A DNA stretch of 64,000 nucleotides from Candidatus Sulfotelmatobacter sp. (GCA_030041475.1 JASHNU010000086.1:117823-181822); one strand, 5' to 3'; shown: positions 9,444-19,292, counted from the first letter of the stretch. The notes: generated by a model not told the origin, from the letters alone. A program made the numbers and translations.

Positions 9444-10499
9444 GTGGCAAAAAACTCAAACTATGCGGTCGCGCTCGCCGCGGCCCTTCTGCTGGCCGCC
9501 CTTGCCGGATGCTCCTCGCATCCCGGCGGCGATGTTGTCGCCAGCGTGGATGGCCGCAACATTCTCCGCTCCGACCTCGACAAGTATTACGCCGCGCAGG
9601 TCGCCTCAGCCCAGCAGTCGCCAACTGGAGAACAAGCCACCGCGCTGCGGCTCAACATCCTGCACCAGATGATCGATGACGAGATCCTGATGCGCCGCGC
9701 CGAAAAACTTGGCCTGCTCGCCACCGACGAGGAAGTCGACCGCAAATACAACGAATACAAAGCGCCGTTCACGCAGGAGGAATTCGACCAGCGCCTGAAG
9801 GACAAGAAGATCACGCTGGCCGACTTCAAGCGCGACATCCGCCGCTCCATCACGGTCGACAAAGTGATGAACAAGGAAGTTTCCTCCAAGATCAGCATCA
9901 CCGACCAGGACATCACCGACTACTTCAACGCGCACAAGGGCGAGTTCAACCTGATCGAACCCCAGTACCATCTGGCCCAGATCATGGTCACGCCCATGCC
10001 TAATCCGCAGGCGCACAACCAGAATGAGAAGGCGCAGAACGAAGCCGACGCGCGCAAGAAGATTCAAATGATCGCCAACCGGCTCGACAGCGGCGACGAT
10101 TTCGCCACGCTGGCCATGAAATATTCGGAAGATCCGGAAACCAGCGGCAACGGCGGCGACCTGGGCACAGTGCCGGAATCTTCGCTGCGCAGCACTGACC
10201 CGTCGACGCGCGACGCGGTCATGAAGCTCAAGCCCGGTCAGTACAGTGCCATCATCAGCATTGTCAATCCCGCGACTCGGCAGGCGCTGGGATTCCGCAT
10301 CGTGAAGCTCGTGGCAAAAGAACCGGCAGGGCAGCGGGAACTGGCTGATCCGCGCGTGCAGCAGGCGATTCGAGCGCAACTTCACGACCGCCGCGAGCAA
10401 TTGCTCAAGGAAGCCTACTATGAGGATTTGCGCAACGAGGCCAAAGTGGTCAATTACTATGCGAAAGATGTCCTGAAAAATAACGGGATGGCGAACTAG
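9444..10499 (+). CDS. SurA/PrsA-like peptidyl-prolyl isomerase lipoprotein
   Basis: A 351-residue periplasmic chaperone/foldase. GTG 9444 follows a strong AAGAAGGGG ribosome site and gives a lipoprotein signal peptide with lipobox LAGC (Cys23). A SurA N-terminal helical domain spans about residues 30-165 and a parvulin (PpiC) domain about residues 175-275, with the usual FATLAMKYSEDPETSGNGGD core. A charged C-terminal helix ends the protein. It should assist folding of outer membrane proteins such as LptD. SurA versus PrsA/PpiD cannot be settled; lipidation favours a PrsA-like arrangement. Confidence 0.88.
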   Translation: MAKNSNYAVALAAALLLAALAGCSSHPGGDVVASVDGRNILRSDLDKYYAAQVASAQQSPTGEQATALRLNILHQMIDDEILMRRAEKLGLLATDEEVDRKYNEYKAPFTQEEFDQRLKDKKITLADFKRDIRRSITVDKVMNKEVSSKISITDQDITDYFNAHKGEFNLIEPQYHLAQIMVTPMPNPQAHNQNEKAQNEADARKKIQMIANRLDSGDDFATLAMKYSEDPETSGNGGDLGTVPESSLRSTDPSTRDAVMKLKPGQYSAIISIVNPATRQALGFRIVKLVAKEPAGQRELADPRVQQAIRAQLHDRREQLLKEAYYEDLRNEAKVVNYYAKDVLKNNGMAN

Positions 10500-10548
10500 C
10501 AACGGGTTGCCACTTCATCTCGCTTATCGTGCGGCGCGCACAAGTTTT

Positions 10549-11043
10549 TCACTCCACGATTGCCAGCACATCTCCGGCGTTCACTGGAGCGCCCTCGCTG
10601 ACCAGGATTTTCTGAATCGTTCCCTTCTTTGGCGATTTGATCTCGTTCTGCATCTTCATCGCTTCGACCACCATGACACCCGCGCCAGCCGCGACCTCTG
10701 TTCCGGCAGTCACCAGCACGCGCACCACTTTACCCGGCATGGGCGCTGTCAATTTTCTCGGGCCGTGATCATCCACCGCGCGAGCCCGCCCGCGCAGAGA
10801 CCGCGGATCGCGGACTTCAACGGCAAAGCGCGCGCTGCCCACCCACAAATGCTGCTCACCGCCGACGCGTTCGCACTTCACTTCATACGCTTTGTTACCA
10901 ATGCGCAGTGAGAGCACATCGGGGCGCGCAAGAACTGCATCAACTTCAATCTCGCGCCCATCCAGCCGGCATGACCACTTCTCGCTGGCCCTGTTGAGTT
11001 CCAGTCGGTGGTTCTTGCCGTCGATGATGACGTCGTAAATCAT
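10549..11043 (-). CDS. accB: Biotin carboxyl carrier protein
   Basis: A 164-residue biotinyl carrier. The C-terminal 75 residues are a biotinyl domain with the attachment motif EAMKM (biotinylated Lys130). The N-terminal half is a separate beta-rich domain like the BT/BCCP region of acyl-CoA carboxylases. ATG 11043 was chosen because it begins the conserved sequence; the open frame beyond it runs through a palindromic repeat. It lies 70 bases downstream of the biotin carboxylase gene in one transcription unit. The architecture resembles carriers of propionyl/methylcrotonyl-type carboxylases as much as fatty-acid-synthesis AccB, so the substrate is open. Confidence 0.85.
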   Translation of the reverse strand: MIYDVIIDGKNHRLELNRASEKWSCRLDGREIEVDAVLARPDVLSLRIGNKAYEVKCERVGGEQHLWVGSARFAVEVRDPRSLRGRARAVDDHGPRKLTAPMPGKVVRVLVTAGTEVAAGAGVMVVEAMKMQNEIKSPKKGTIQKILVSEGAPVNAGDVLAIVE

Positions 11044-11068
11044 GGTCTGAGTGACCAATCCAGCGGGT

Positions 11069-11103
11069 ACCCCACTTCTGCCCGCTTTTGCCAGAAGTGG
11101 GAA
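11069..11103. repeat. Palindromic repeat type D (intergenic copy)
   Basis: A perfect 10-bp inverted repeat, CCCACTTCTG and CAGAAGTGGG, around an 11-base loop, in the gap between the carboxylase and carrier genes. The same layout (CCCACCCT arms, T-rich loop) recurs inside mnmE at 33779-33815. Confidence 0.65.
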
Positions 11104-11113
11104 CTTTTGATTC

Positions 11114-12652
11114 TCACCGCACGGCCTCCTGCTGCGCCGCACTCTTCCATTTGGAGACTGCTTTCGGACTGCTGGGAGCAGCACCGTCCCCCGAAGCCCG
11201 CTCCCCTGCTCCGGCTGCAGCCGACCCGAGCACTGCGAACATTCCTGCGGCAATCGCAGCGACCTCAACCGCACTCTCATCCTTCCCCGATTCGGCTTGC
11301 AGATCGGCGTTCTGCTTCAGCATGCGGTCCAGAAATCCCGTATCCAGCTTGGCAGCGAGAAAATCCGGATGCCGCAGAATGCGTCGGAACAACGCAATAT
11401 TTGTCTTGATGCCCCCGACAAAATATTCATTCAGCGCGCGAGTGAGACGGCTAATGGCCTGCTCGCGGTCCGTGCCATAGCCGATCAGCTTGGCAAGCAG
11501 CGGATCGTAATCCATAGGCACGGTCCAGCCTTCGTACATGCCGCTGTCGCGGCGGATGCCCGGCCCCGACGGCTGCAACAACAAAGTGATCTTGCCGGGG
11601 CTGGGAAAATAATTGTTGTCGGGATCTTCCGCATACACACGGCACTCGATGGCGTGGCCGCGAATCTTCATATCTTCCTGCGTGAACGGCAGTCGCTCGC
11701 CCGCAGCGATGCGAATCTGCAGGTGCACGAGGTCGAGCCCGGTAATCAGTTCCGTCACCGGATGCTCTACCTGCAGCCGCGTGTTCATTTCGAGGAAATA
11801 GAAGTTTTTGTCCTGATCGACGAGAAACTCCACTGTGCCCGCGTTCGTGTAGCCGGCGGCCCGGGCCACGCGCACGGCAACTTCGCCCATTCTGCTGCGC
11901 ATTGCAGGATCGACGATCGGCGATGGCGCTTCTTCGACCACTTTCTGGTGGCGGCGCTGCAGCGAGCACTCGCGCTCGCCGAGATACACCGTGTTCCCGT
12001 GCTCATCAGCCAGCACCTGCATTTCGATGTGCCGCGGATTGATGATTGCCTTCTCGATGTAAACTTCGCCGTCGCCGAACGAGCGCTCCGCCTCGCTGCG
12101 CGCGCCTTCCAGCGCCGATTTTAGATCCTGCGGGGCCTGCACCAGCCGCATGCCCTTTCCGCCGCCGCCCGCCGCCGCTTTCAGCATCACGGGATAGCCG
12201 ATGCGTGAGGCGACTTGCTCCGCCTGCTCGATCGACTCCAGCCCGCGCGACGTTCCCGGCACGATCGGCACGCCCGCCCGTTCCATGGCCTGCCGCGCTT
12301 GTGTTTTCGATCCCATCGCATTCATCGCCTGGGCCGTCGGGCCGATGAATTTCACACCGGCCTCGACGCAGGCTCTGGCAAACCTCGCATTCTCGGAGAG
12401 AAATCCATAGCCGGGATGAATCGCCTGCGCACCCGAACGCGCCGCCACGTCAAGAATCTTCGAGATATTGAGATACGATTCCGCAGCCGCTGGCGCGCCG
12501 ATGGGATATGCTTCATCGGCTGTGCGCACATGCAGCGCTGCGCGATCCACGTCGGAGTAGACCGCCACGGCCGCAATGCCCATCTCGTGGCAGGCGCGGA
12601 TTACGCGGACAGCAATCTCGCCCCGGTTAGCGATGAGAATCTTCTTGAACAT
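11114..12652 (-). CDS. accC: Biotin carboxylase
   Basis: A 512-residue biotin carboxylase that carboxylates the biotin on the carrier protein using ATP and bicarbonate. It begins FKKILIANRGEIAVRVIRAC, followed by the ATP-grasp domain with the glycine-rich AAGGGGKGM loop near residue 165, the EMNTRLQVEHPVTE active-site strand near 290 and the C-terminal lid domain. The family is usually about 450 residues. Here the last 65 residues form an Ala/Ser-rich tail of unknown use. It sits upstream of the carrier gene; no carboxyltransferase subunits are nearby. Confidence 0.93.
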   Translation of the reverse strand: MFKKILIANRGEIAVRVIRACHEMGIAAVAVYSDVDRAALHVRTADEAYPIGAPAAAESYLNISKILDVAARSGAQAIHPGYGFLSENARFARACVEAGVKFIGPTAQAMNAMGSKTQARQAMERAGVPIVPGTSRGLESIEQAEQVASRIGYPVMLKAAAGGGGKGMRLVQAPQDLKSALEGARSEAERSFGDGEVYIEKAIINPRHIEMQVLADEHGNTVYLGERECSLQRRHQKVVEEAPSPIVDPAMRSRMGEVAVRVARAAGYTNAGTVEFLVDQDKNFYFLEMNTRLQVEHPVTELITGLDLVHLQIRIAAGERLPFTQEDMKIRGHAIECRVYAEDPDNNYFPSPGKITLLLQPSGPGIRRDSGMYEGWTVPMDYDPLLAKLIGYGTDREQAISRLTRALNEYFVGGIKTNIALFRRILRHPDFLAAKLDTGFLDRMLKQNADLQAESGKDESAVEVAAIAAGMFAVLGSAAAGAGERASGDGAAPSSPKAVSKWKSAAQQEAVR

Positions 12653-12751
12653 GAATTTCTGAACAGCGAATTCCTGGAGATCGAATCCTGCAAGACGGAT
12701 ATCGTCGGCCGTGCCTGCAGGCTTTTCAGCCCTCGGTCGGGACTGGATATT

Positions 12752-14056
12752 TTACTTGAGGTCGGAGCCGGGCGGTGAACTCTTCTCTGCTACTTGCTGC
12801 GGCCGTTGTACCGCTTCGGTCAGCAGAAAGACGCCCAGAATAAACAGTTCCGGCTCAATCGCGTGGCGGTAGCGTGCGTGCGGAAACACAAAGTAGTAAG
12901 TGGTGGGATAAGCCAGAACCAGTTCGGCGAAAAGCCATGCCCCGCGCCGCTTCTGGCGCAGCGCGCGCCCTAAGCCCCAGAGCGCGAGCACGGAACTGGC
13001 AAGGAAAAGAGACGTGCGGAAATCCACCGGCGCCACGCTGCTCGTTTCCCGCGGAACGCCATTCCAGTAGTAGAAGGCGCGCTTCAGGCTCACGATGACA
13101 AACCGTTTGGGATCCTGGCGGATCCACTCCAGCGCCAGGCGTTTGCAGTCGGCCGAGTAGGCCAGCTCTCCCATGCGCTGAAATTTTTCAAACTCGAGCT
13201 TGTTCTGGCTGGGTTGGAAATAGGCCATCAGCATGCCGTCGGCATAATTCCAGTTGCCCAGCCGGAATTGCAGGCCGAAATCGTCACGGATAAAAACGAA
13301 GCGGCCGAACACTTCATAGTTGCGGATCAGCCACGGCGCCAGCACAGCAAAGAAAATAACCGAGGAGAGCACCACTCCGGCGAGGGATGGCAAGCCGCGT
13401 TTGAACCTGCGCCGCCACGCCCATAAACCGCAAAAAGGAAGAAACGCTAGCATCGCCGGATTGGCCAGCGCGCCTACGCTCCACAGCGCGCCGAACAAAA
13501 TCCAGCCACGCAGTCCCGGCCAATCTTCCATTTCCAGCGAGACCAGAAAAATCAGGCTGATAACCAGCGGCGTGAGCGTCGCATCCCACAACCAGTGAAT
13601 GGACCAGTACCACACATACGGCAGCAGCGCCCAGGTGCGCGCCGACCAGATCGCTACACGCGCGCCGAACACGCGATCGGCGATCAGATACACGGGAATG
13701 CATGTGAGGGCCGACAGCAGGCTGTTGAACGTTAGCAGCACCCATGCCGAAGCGTACGAGTAGATACCGAAGACCTTGAACACTCCGCCCATGAAGTACG
13801 GATACAGCGGCGGTTCCCAGGCGGACGGCCCGGTGTGCCCGCCGTACGGACTGCTGAAGCCTTCTCCTTGCGCGATGGAGCGCGCGATGCGGCCCATCTC
13901 CCAACCGAAACCGAAATGGTCGTCGCCGCTGCGCGTCTTGTATTGGCGGAAGATTCCGATCGCGGCCACCTGCAACAAAAACGACAGCAGCATAAGCCGT
14001 GCGAGCGACCTGCGGATCTCTGGAGAAATGTGAAACCGCGAGCGGTTGGTGTTCAC
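12752..14056 (-). CDS. Multi-pass glycosyltransferase family 39-like protein
   Basis: A 434-residue membrane protein of the PMT/ArnT (GT-C) fold type, with about ten hydrophobic segments. The first periplasmic loop near residue 45 holds an acidic SGDDHFGFGWE motif, where GT-C enzymes place their catalytic Asp, then GEGFSSPYGG. It would use a polyprenyl-phosphate sugar as donor. It is head-to-tail with the radical SAM gene (10 bases apart) and belongs to a glycan assembly group. Acceptor unknown. Confidence 0.75.
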   Translation of the reverse strand: MNTNRSRFHISPEIRRSLARLMLLSFLLQVAAIGIFRQYKTRSGDDHFGFGWEMGRIARSIAQGEGFSSPYGGHTGPSAWEPPLYPYFMGGVFKVFGIYSYASAWVLLTFNSLLSALTCIPVYLIADRVFGARVAIWSARTWALLPYVWYWSIHWLWDATLTPLVISLIFLVSLEMEDWPGLRGWILFGALWSVGALANPAMLAFLPFCGLWAWRRRFKRGLPSLAGVVLSSVIFFAVLAPWLIRNYEVFGRFVFIRDDFGLQFRLGNWNYADGMLMAYFQPSQNKLEFEKFQRMGELAYSADCKRLALEWIRQDPKRFVIVSLKRAFYYWNGVPRETSSVAPVDFRTSLFLASSVLALWGLGRALRQKRRGAWLFAELVLAYPTTYYFVFPHARYRHAIEPELFILGVFLLTEAVQRPQQVAEKSSPPGSDLK

Positions 14057-14066
14057 CGGACTCTAT

Positions 14067-14963
14067 TCACCGTAGCTTGAACCATCGCCACATGGCAATT
14101 CTTCGAAAGGCTTTGACCCGGTCAATACTCTCGCCGATGCTGTGCCGCGCCCAGACTTCGTCGCGAATCTCGTCCTTGCCGAGCTGGCGGTGCTTGACCC
14201 GCTTGCCCACGCTCCCCAGGCAGTACGAACACGATTTAAGCGGCGTGGCGCGGTTGAAATACTCCTCCGCCTTGGAGCCGAAATCATCGCCGTCGTCGAG
14301 CTTCAGGCCGTCTTCCTTGCTGAAGTCGCTCGGGATCGCGCCTACTTTGTACAGCTTGTACGCTATGAACGGCGCGCGGGAGCAACGGTAGACGTAGCCA
14401 TCGTGCAGGGCGTAGCAGCGCTGCGTCCAGGCCACAGTGCAGGTGTTGAATATGCCGTCCACCAGTCGCGTGTCTTCATTCTTGACGCCCACAATGCTCA
14501 TGCTGAACTTCGGCTGATCGAAGATTTCCAGTTCGACGGAATGCTCGCGGCATTTTTCGCGCGCTTTCTCGATCATCTCCTGCTTCAGCGGCAGCGATGG
14601 ATAAAAGCTGATCGTAATTTTGTCTACGATTTCGAAGAGTTCGTCGGGCTGACTGGGAAGCAAGAATCCGTTGGTCACCAGAACGGTTTTGTCGGCGATC
14701 TGGCTCGTCTTCGCCAGCTTCAGAAAGTCCAGAACATTCTTGTGCAGAAGAGGCTCGCCGCCCAGAATTAGAAATTCTTCAGAGTGAACATGGCGGGCTA
14801 AGATGCCGACCTGCTTTTCGAAATTCGCCAGCGAGATGGAACTGTTAAATTCAGTGTCCTTGGGGCCGAAAAACGGGGAAAGGTGGTCGCAATGGTCACA
14901 TTTCAGGTTGCAGTGATGGGTGACGTTGTATTCAAGCTTGTGGACCAGACACTTGTTACCCAT
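14067..14963 (-). CDS. Radical SAM protein in glycan cluster
   Basis: A 298-residue radical S-adenosylmethionine enzyme. The cluster motif is Cys18-x3-Cys22-x2-Cys25 (HHCNLKCDHCDH), followed by GGEPLLH, the usual SAM-contact motif, near residue 67. More Cys residues (CTVAWTQRC, CSYC) in the C-terminal third could bind a further iron-sulfur cluster in a SPASM-like or Twitch-like way. Lying between a membrane glycosyltransferase and a GT2 gene, it may modify a sugar or lipid carrier, but the reaction cannot be named from sequence. Confidence 0.85.
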   Translation of the reverse strand: MGNKCLVHKLEYNVTHHCNLKCDHCDHLSPFFGPKDTEFNSSISLANFEKQVGILARHVHSEEFLILGGEPLLHKNVLDFLKLAKTSQIADKTVLVTNGFLLPSQPDELFEIVDKITISFYPSLPLKQEMIEKAREKCREHSVELEIFDQPKFSMSIVGVKNEDTRLVDGIFNTCTVAWTQRCYALHDGYVYRCSRAPFIAYKLYKVGAIPSDFSKEDGLKLDDGDDFGSKAEEYFNRATPLKSCSYCLGSVGKRVKHRQLGKDEIRDEVWARHSIGESIDRVKAFRRIAMWRWFKLR

Positions 14964-15056
14964 TCGCTCCCCGACAGGACGGCGTTGAAAGAATTATACA
15001 TGCGTGAGTTTGCGGCGCGATGACGCGCAACGCGCGGGTAGTTGTCGAATGGCCTT

Positions 15057-15908
15057 CTACGACGGCGGCAAGCGAAGAAAGCTTACGGCAAACGGCAGCG
15101 CCGCATGCTCCTCGCCCGTTGCGGGTTGAAGCCATTGCGACCGCGACACAAACCGGTAACGGATTAGCGTCCAGATCGCCAGCCATCCATCCGAATGACG
15201 GATTTTCTTCCCTTCCACCGCAGAGCGCGGGTTATACGAGATGGGCACTTCGTCAATCTTCTCGCCCATGCGACAAAGCTTGGCGGTGACTTCGGGACAA
15301 AATTCAAAGCGTTGACACTCCAATTGCATGCGTTTCAGCAACGATCGCCGGATGGCTTTGTAACAGGTCGCTTCATCGTGAATGCCCGCCCCGTAAAGCA
15401 AATTGGTGAGATGCGTCAGCAGCTTCGCGCCCAGAAAGAAGCGAAGCCCTCGCTCCGGACGGTCCGGCCGCACGCCATACACCACGTTCGCCTTACCCGC
15501 TTCGAGCGGCCGCAGCAACGCCGGATAATCCTGCGGATCGTATTCGAGATCGGAATCCTGAATCAGCACGTATTCGCCGCGGGCATAGGCAAGGGCGGTA
15601 CGAATCGCGGCGCCCTTGCCGCAGTTCGTTTCATGAAACACGATGGTTACGTCATCCATCGCCGGCATCGCCTGCAATTTGTCACGTGTGCCGTCGGTTG
15701 AACCGTCGTCGACGATGATGATCTCTTTCTTGAAGGGGGAAGCGTGAATGGCCGCGAGCAATTCGTCCACATGCGCCACTTCGTTGTAGACAGGCACGAC
15801 GACCGACACGCAGCCCCGCCAGCTATTGCGCACCGGTTCGTTCGCATCCGGCGCCGGAAGCGTGCTGACTCGCGTTGGAATGTGGGAATTCGTAGGAACA
15901 GAATACAT
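15057..15908 (-). CDS. Glycosyltransferase family 2 (dolichol-phosphate mannosyltransferase type)
   Basis: A 283-residue cytoplasmic GT2 enzyme with the GT-A fold: VVVPVYNE in the first strand, IIVDDGSTDGT for nucleotide binding, and the DSDLEYDP metal motif. It likely makes a polyprenyl-phosphate sugar, which is the donor used by GT-C enzymes such as its upstream neighbour. Its ATG overlaps the stop of that gene by one base (TGATG), a sign of translational coupling. Confidence 0.88.
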   Translation of the reverse strand: MYSVPTNSHIPTRVSTLPAPDANEPVRNSWRGCVSVVVPVYNEVAHVDELLAAIHASPFKKEIIIVDDGSTDGTRDKLQAMPAMDDVTIVFHETNCGKGAAIRTALAYARGEYVLIQDSDLEYDPQDYPALLRPLEAGKANVVYGVRPDRPERGLRFFLGAKLLTHLTNLLYGAGIHDEATCYKAIRRSLLKRMQLECQRFEFCPEVTAKLCRMGEKIDEVPISYNPRSAVEGKKIRHSDGWLAIWTLIRYRFVSRSQWLQPATGEEHAALPFAVSFLRLPPS

Positions 15909-17572
15909 CAGCGAGGTTGCTTTCTCCGCAACACATAAATCACTTTCGATGACTGCGGCCGGTAGTCCTCTGCCGCAGGGCCCCAGACGTACTCAGTCGT
16001 GGCCCCCATGTCAGCGACGCCCTCTCTCACATATTCCTCGTCCATGAACTTGTCGAGCCGCGCCAGAAATGGCTCGGCCTGCGCGACACCGGCGCGCTCG
16101 CCCCAGGAATCCCACACATCCACGTAGGCCACGCATTCCGGCTTGTTGGTTTCGAGTTCGTTCATGAACTCTTTCCGCATGCGTGCGGTGTACTTCTGTT
16201 TCACGATCAGGCTGTACATGTAGAGATACCCGGTCGCTCCGCGGCGCTGCGCATAGAAATATATCTCCGGCTCGGAACCGATCACGGCGATACGGTCTGC
16301 CGGCGTGGTGTGAGTCTTCACATAGTCGGCGACCTGCACCGCGGCGGCAAAAGAGCTATCCGAATAGCTCGACGCAAAGACCGCCCGCGGATCCCTGAAA
16401 AAATATGCCTGTCGCTGAGGAAGGATTCCCGCACCGAAACAGATCAGGAAGATCAGTGCAGGCAGCGCTGTCACGAACCGGAACGGAAAATGCTCCTCCA
16501 GTTTCTCTGCCGCCGCGCTCACCGCTGCTCCGATCAGCAAGGCCACTGCCGGCAAGATCAAAATGAAGTAATGCGGACGAAAATACGCCCCGGGACAAAG
16601 TGACAAGAACGAGCAGACAAACAGCAGGATGACGAATTTGCGGTGCGGTCGAGCGCTCCGACCCCACCACAACGCGCTGAATCCAACCGCGGCTAGCACC
16701 CAAATCAAGACAGCCGGCGCGACCACTCCGCTTGCGTTCTCCACAAAGGCGCGAATAGCTCGCCGCAATCCCACCTTCGAGTACTCGCCGGCGTAAGAAA
16801 CGGTCCAGAACCAGAATTGCGGAAAGACATTTGCGCGATAAATCAGGGCGCAAGTCAGGAGATAAGGAAACACTGCGCCAACCGAAAAAATTGCGCCTGA
16901 GCGCATGAGAGACCTTATCCCATGGCGTTTTTCACGTACTGTGACTCCCAGATAAATCAGGCAGAAGAGCGCAAACAATGCTCCATGCTGCTTCATCAGC
17001 ACAGCGACGCCCGAAGCCACGCCGCTGGCAAACAATAGCCAGGAGCTATCACGATCCAGCGCATACAGAAGCAGAATGATTCCGAGAATTGCCGGCAGCG
17101 CGACAAAATTTGTCGCGTGAGCCTCAAACCCCAGAACCGAAGCGGAAGTCGAAAGCAGCAACCATGTCGCTGCCGCCACCAGGCCTGCCAGCCTTCCAAA
17201 CAAGAGTGTGACCAGCCAGTAAATCAACAAGGCCGTGACTGCATTCACCGCCAACAATCCGAGATGAATTCCCGCCGGTGTTTCCCCAAAAACTGTCAGA
17301 ATGCCCGCGTACACGGCGTAGATGCCCGGCAGTTTCATGTTGTAGGCGAGCTGGTACGGAGGAACTCCCTGCAAGAGCAACTGGCCGGAGTAGGCGTATT
17401 CGCCCTCGTCCCGCTCCAGCGGCATCTCGCGCAGGCGGTAGCGGATCGAGCCGAACAGCACAAGCAAGAGCACCAACACTGTGACAGCGATGACCGCGGG
17501 CGGTTGCAGGATCCTTGCGGCGTCGCGGGCGCTCAATTCCGCTCGCGTCTCAGGAGTCTTCGCTGTCGACAT
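15908..17572 (-). CDS. Glycosyltransferase family 39-like integral membrane protein
   Basis: A 554-residue multi-pass protein of the PMT_2/ArnT class. ATG 17572 is preferred to the open frame up to 17854, whose extra 94 residues overlap the divergent gene and have no family look. After the first membrane helix comes RDEGEYAYSGQLLLQG, with the Asp-Glu pair used by GT-C enzymes. About twelve hydrophobic helices and a soluble C-terminal domain follow. Coupled to the GT2 gene downstream, it probably transfers the lipid-linked sugar that enzyme makes. Confidence 0.82.
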   Translation of the reverse strand: MSTAKTPETRAELSARDAARILQPPAVIAVTVLVLLLVLFGSIRYRLREMPLERDEGEYAYSGQLLLQGVPPYQLAYNMKLPGIYAVYAGILTVFGETPAGIHLGLLAVNAVTALLIYWLVTLLFGRLAGLVAAATWLLLSTSASVLGFEAHATNFVALPAILGIILLLYALDRDSSWLLFASGVASGVAVLMKQHGALFALFCLIYLGVTVREKRHGIRSLMRSGAIFSVGAVFPYLLTCALIYRANVFPQFWFWTVSYAGEYSKVGLRRAIRAFVENASGVVAPAVLIWVLAAVGFSALWWGRSARPHRKFVILLFVCSFLSLCPGAYFRPHYFILILPAVALLIGAAVSAAAEKLEEHFPFRFVTALPALIFLICFGAGILPQRQAYFFRDPRAVFASSYSDSSFAAAVQVADYVKTHTTPADRIAVIGSEPEIYFYAQRRGATGYLYMYSLIVKQKYTARMRKEFMNELETNKPECVAYVDVWDSWGERAGVAQAEPFLARLDKFMDEEYVREGVADMGATTEYVWGPAAEDYRPQSSKVIYVLRRKQPR

Positions 17573-17641
17573 GCGGCCGGTCCAGGCAGTATTGTATCCA
17601 ACATCAACGAACTGAAAAGTTCGACCGCAGTCGACGCGTCC

Positions 17642-19264
17642 GTGGGGGAAACCTCCACAGAGCGTCTGCTTGCTTTGCTGGTGTTTGCCGGCGGATTCAT
17701 CGCGCGCTTCATTCACGCGAAGGCATATTTTCTCAACCCCGACGAAGCACTTCACTACCTGCTCGCCAGCCACAACACCACCGCGCTTACCTGGGAGGCG
17801 ACGCAGACTACCGCGCATCCGCCGCTTTACATTTTCGTGCTGAATTGGTGGCATTTCCTTCTACCCAGCCATCCGGGCCAGTCGGAACTACTGTTGCGCC
17901 TGCCCTCGGTTCTTGCGGGAACGGCCGCCAGCTGGTTCACCTACCTATGGCTGAGAAAAGTCACGACCGACCAAACCCCGCTTCTGGGGCTGATTCTGGC
18001 CGCATTGGCTCCGTCGCTGATCGAGCTCTCGGCCGAGATTCGCCAATACGGGCTTTTACTTTTCTTCATCTCGGCTTGCCTCTACCTTGCGGAGAAAGCG
18101 TTACAGCAGAACTCGTCGCGGCTCATGGCGTTGTTCTCTCTGTCACTCTACGGGGCTCTGCTCACGCACTATTCGGCGCTTCTGTTCGCTTTTTCGATCG
18201 GCGTATACGTGTTACTGCGGTTCTGGCCCTGCCTTTACTCAGGGGGAAGGCCAACAGGTCTGTTCCTGACCTGGGCCGCTGGTCAGGTCGTGGCGCTTGC
18301 TATCGTGGCTTATTTGCTGCTGACACATGTGCCGCGTCTGCGCCAGATGGGGATGGCGCAAGGCATCGCAGAGACCTGGCTGCGCAAGTCGATCTACCAC
18401 CCCAGTGAAAACAACTTACTGTTGTTCCCGGCGCAGCAGACCTTGCGTGTATTTACGTATATATTCAGCCACGGATTTTTGGGCGCCGTTGCACTATTGG
18501 TTTTTCTCGGCGGGATCATCTGGCTCCTTCGGCAGAAAGTCTCGCAGTTCGACACATCCCCCATGCCACACTCCACTCCGCGCCAACTGGCTCTATTGAT
18601 CGCCCTTCCCTTTGTAGCAAACTGCGCCGTAGCCATTGCTGGTCTGTACCCTTACGGCGGAACGCGGCACAACGTCTACCTGGCGCCGTTTGGGCTCGCG
18701 GGAGTTGCCATCGGAATCGCCGCATGGAAACCGCGGCCGATCTGGATTCGCACCATCGTTCTGCTGTTCTGCCTGGCCTTTTGCAACTGGTTCCCGGCGC
18801 CGCCGCCGATGATTCGCGCCCGCAATCACCAGCGCGCGCTTATGGATCACGCCGTCGCGTTCCTGAGCCAGAGCGCGCCCCCAGGCTCGATTCTGTTTGC
18901 CGACTATCAGAGTGGATTGCTCCTCGGCTATTACCTTTGCGGTCACCGCGTGGTCGAGGAGTTTGGCCCTCTCGATCCATACTTCCGCGCGGAGTGCGGA
19001 CCTTACACGGTCATCAGCACACAGCCGCAGGAATGGAAGTTTTATTCGACCGACTTGCCGCGCCAGCTCGCAGGCGCCGCCAGTATCTTCTCCCTCGCAC
19101 CCGGGACGAAACTGTGGCTGTTCGACGCCGGCTGGATCACCGATTCTGCGCCCCCGCTACGCAAGGAATTACCGCATTACGGTTGTCCAGCTCCGTACGA
19201 TTTCGGGGAAAATATTTTGATCTGCGAACTAACCGTGGGCGGAGATACCAGCCGGCAGCCTTGA
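17642..19264 (+). CDS. Glycosyltransferase family 39-like integral membrane protein, divergent
   Basis: A 540-residue GT-C type membrane protein. The family signature LNPDEALHYLLAS lies near residue 32, after the first helix, and HPPLYIFVLNWW follows. No ATG is available near the start; GTG 17642 is the best in-frame candidate, with a weak ribosome site, so the start is uncertain. It is divergent from the 15908-17572 gene across about 70 bases and completes the glycan group. It ends just before a hairpin shared with the convergent TPR gene. Confidence 0.78.
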   Translation: MGETSTERLLALLVFAGGFIARFIHAKAYFLNPDEALHYLLASHNTTALTWEATQTTAHPPLYIFVLNWWHFLLPSHPGQSELLLRLPSVLAGTAASWFTYLWLRKVTTDQTPLLGLILAALAPSLIELSAEIRQYGLLLFFISACLYLAEKALQQNSSRLMALFSLSLYGALLTHYSALLFAFSIGVYVLLRFWPCLYSGGRPTGLFLTWAAGQVVALAIVAYLLLTHVPRLRQMGMAQGIAETWLRKSIYHPSENNLLLFPAQQTLRVFTYIFSHGFLGAVALLVFLGGIIWLLRQKVSQFDTSPMPHSTPRQLALLIALPFVANCAVAIAGLYPYGGTRHNVYLAPFGLAGVAIGIAAWKPRPIWIRTIVLLFCLAFCNWFPAPPPMIRARNHQRALMDHAVAFLSQSAPPGSILFADYQSGLLLGYYLCGHRVVEEFGPLDPYFRAECGPYTVISTQPQEWKFYSTDLPRQLAGAASIFSLAPGTKLWLFDAGWITDSAPPLRKELPHYGCPAPYDFGENILICELTVGGDTSRQP

Positions 19265-19269
19265 AAGAA

Positions 19270-19292
19270 ACCCTCTGCGTGAAGCAGAGGGT
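19270..19292 (-). terminator. Hairpin terminator between convergent genes
   Basis: A 9-bp stem, ACCCTCTGC/GCAGAGGGT, with a GTGAA loop. On the minus strand it is followed by TTCTTTC, so it best serves the TPR lipoprotein transcript. On the plus strand there is no U run. Confidence 0.6.

Noticed and set aside
11043..11280. Longer start for the biotin carrier protein
   Set aside because: The added residues come from the palindromic repeat and the end of accC; ATG 11043 begins the conserved protein.
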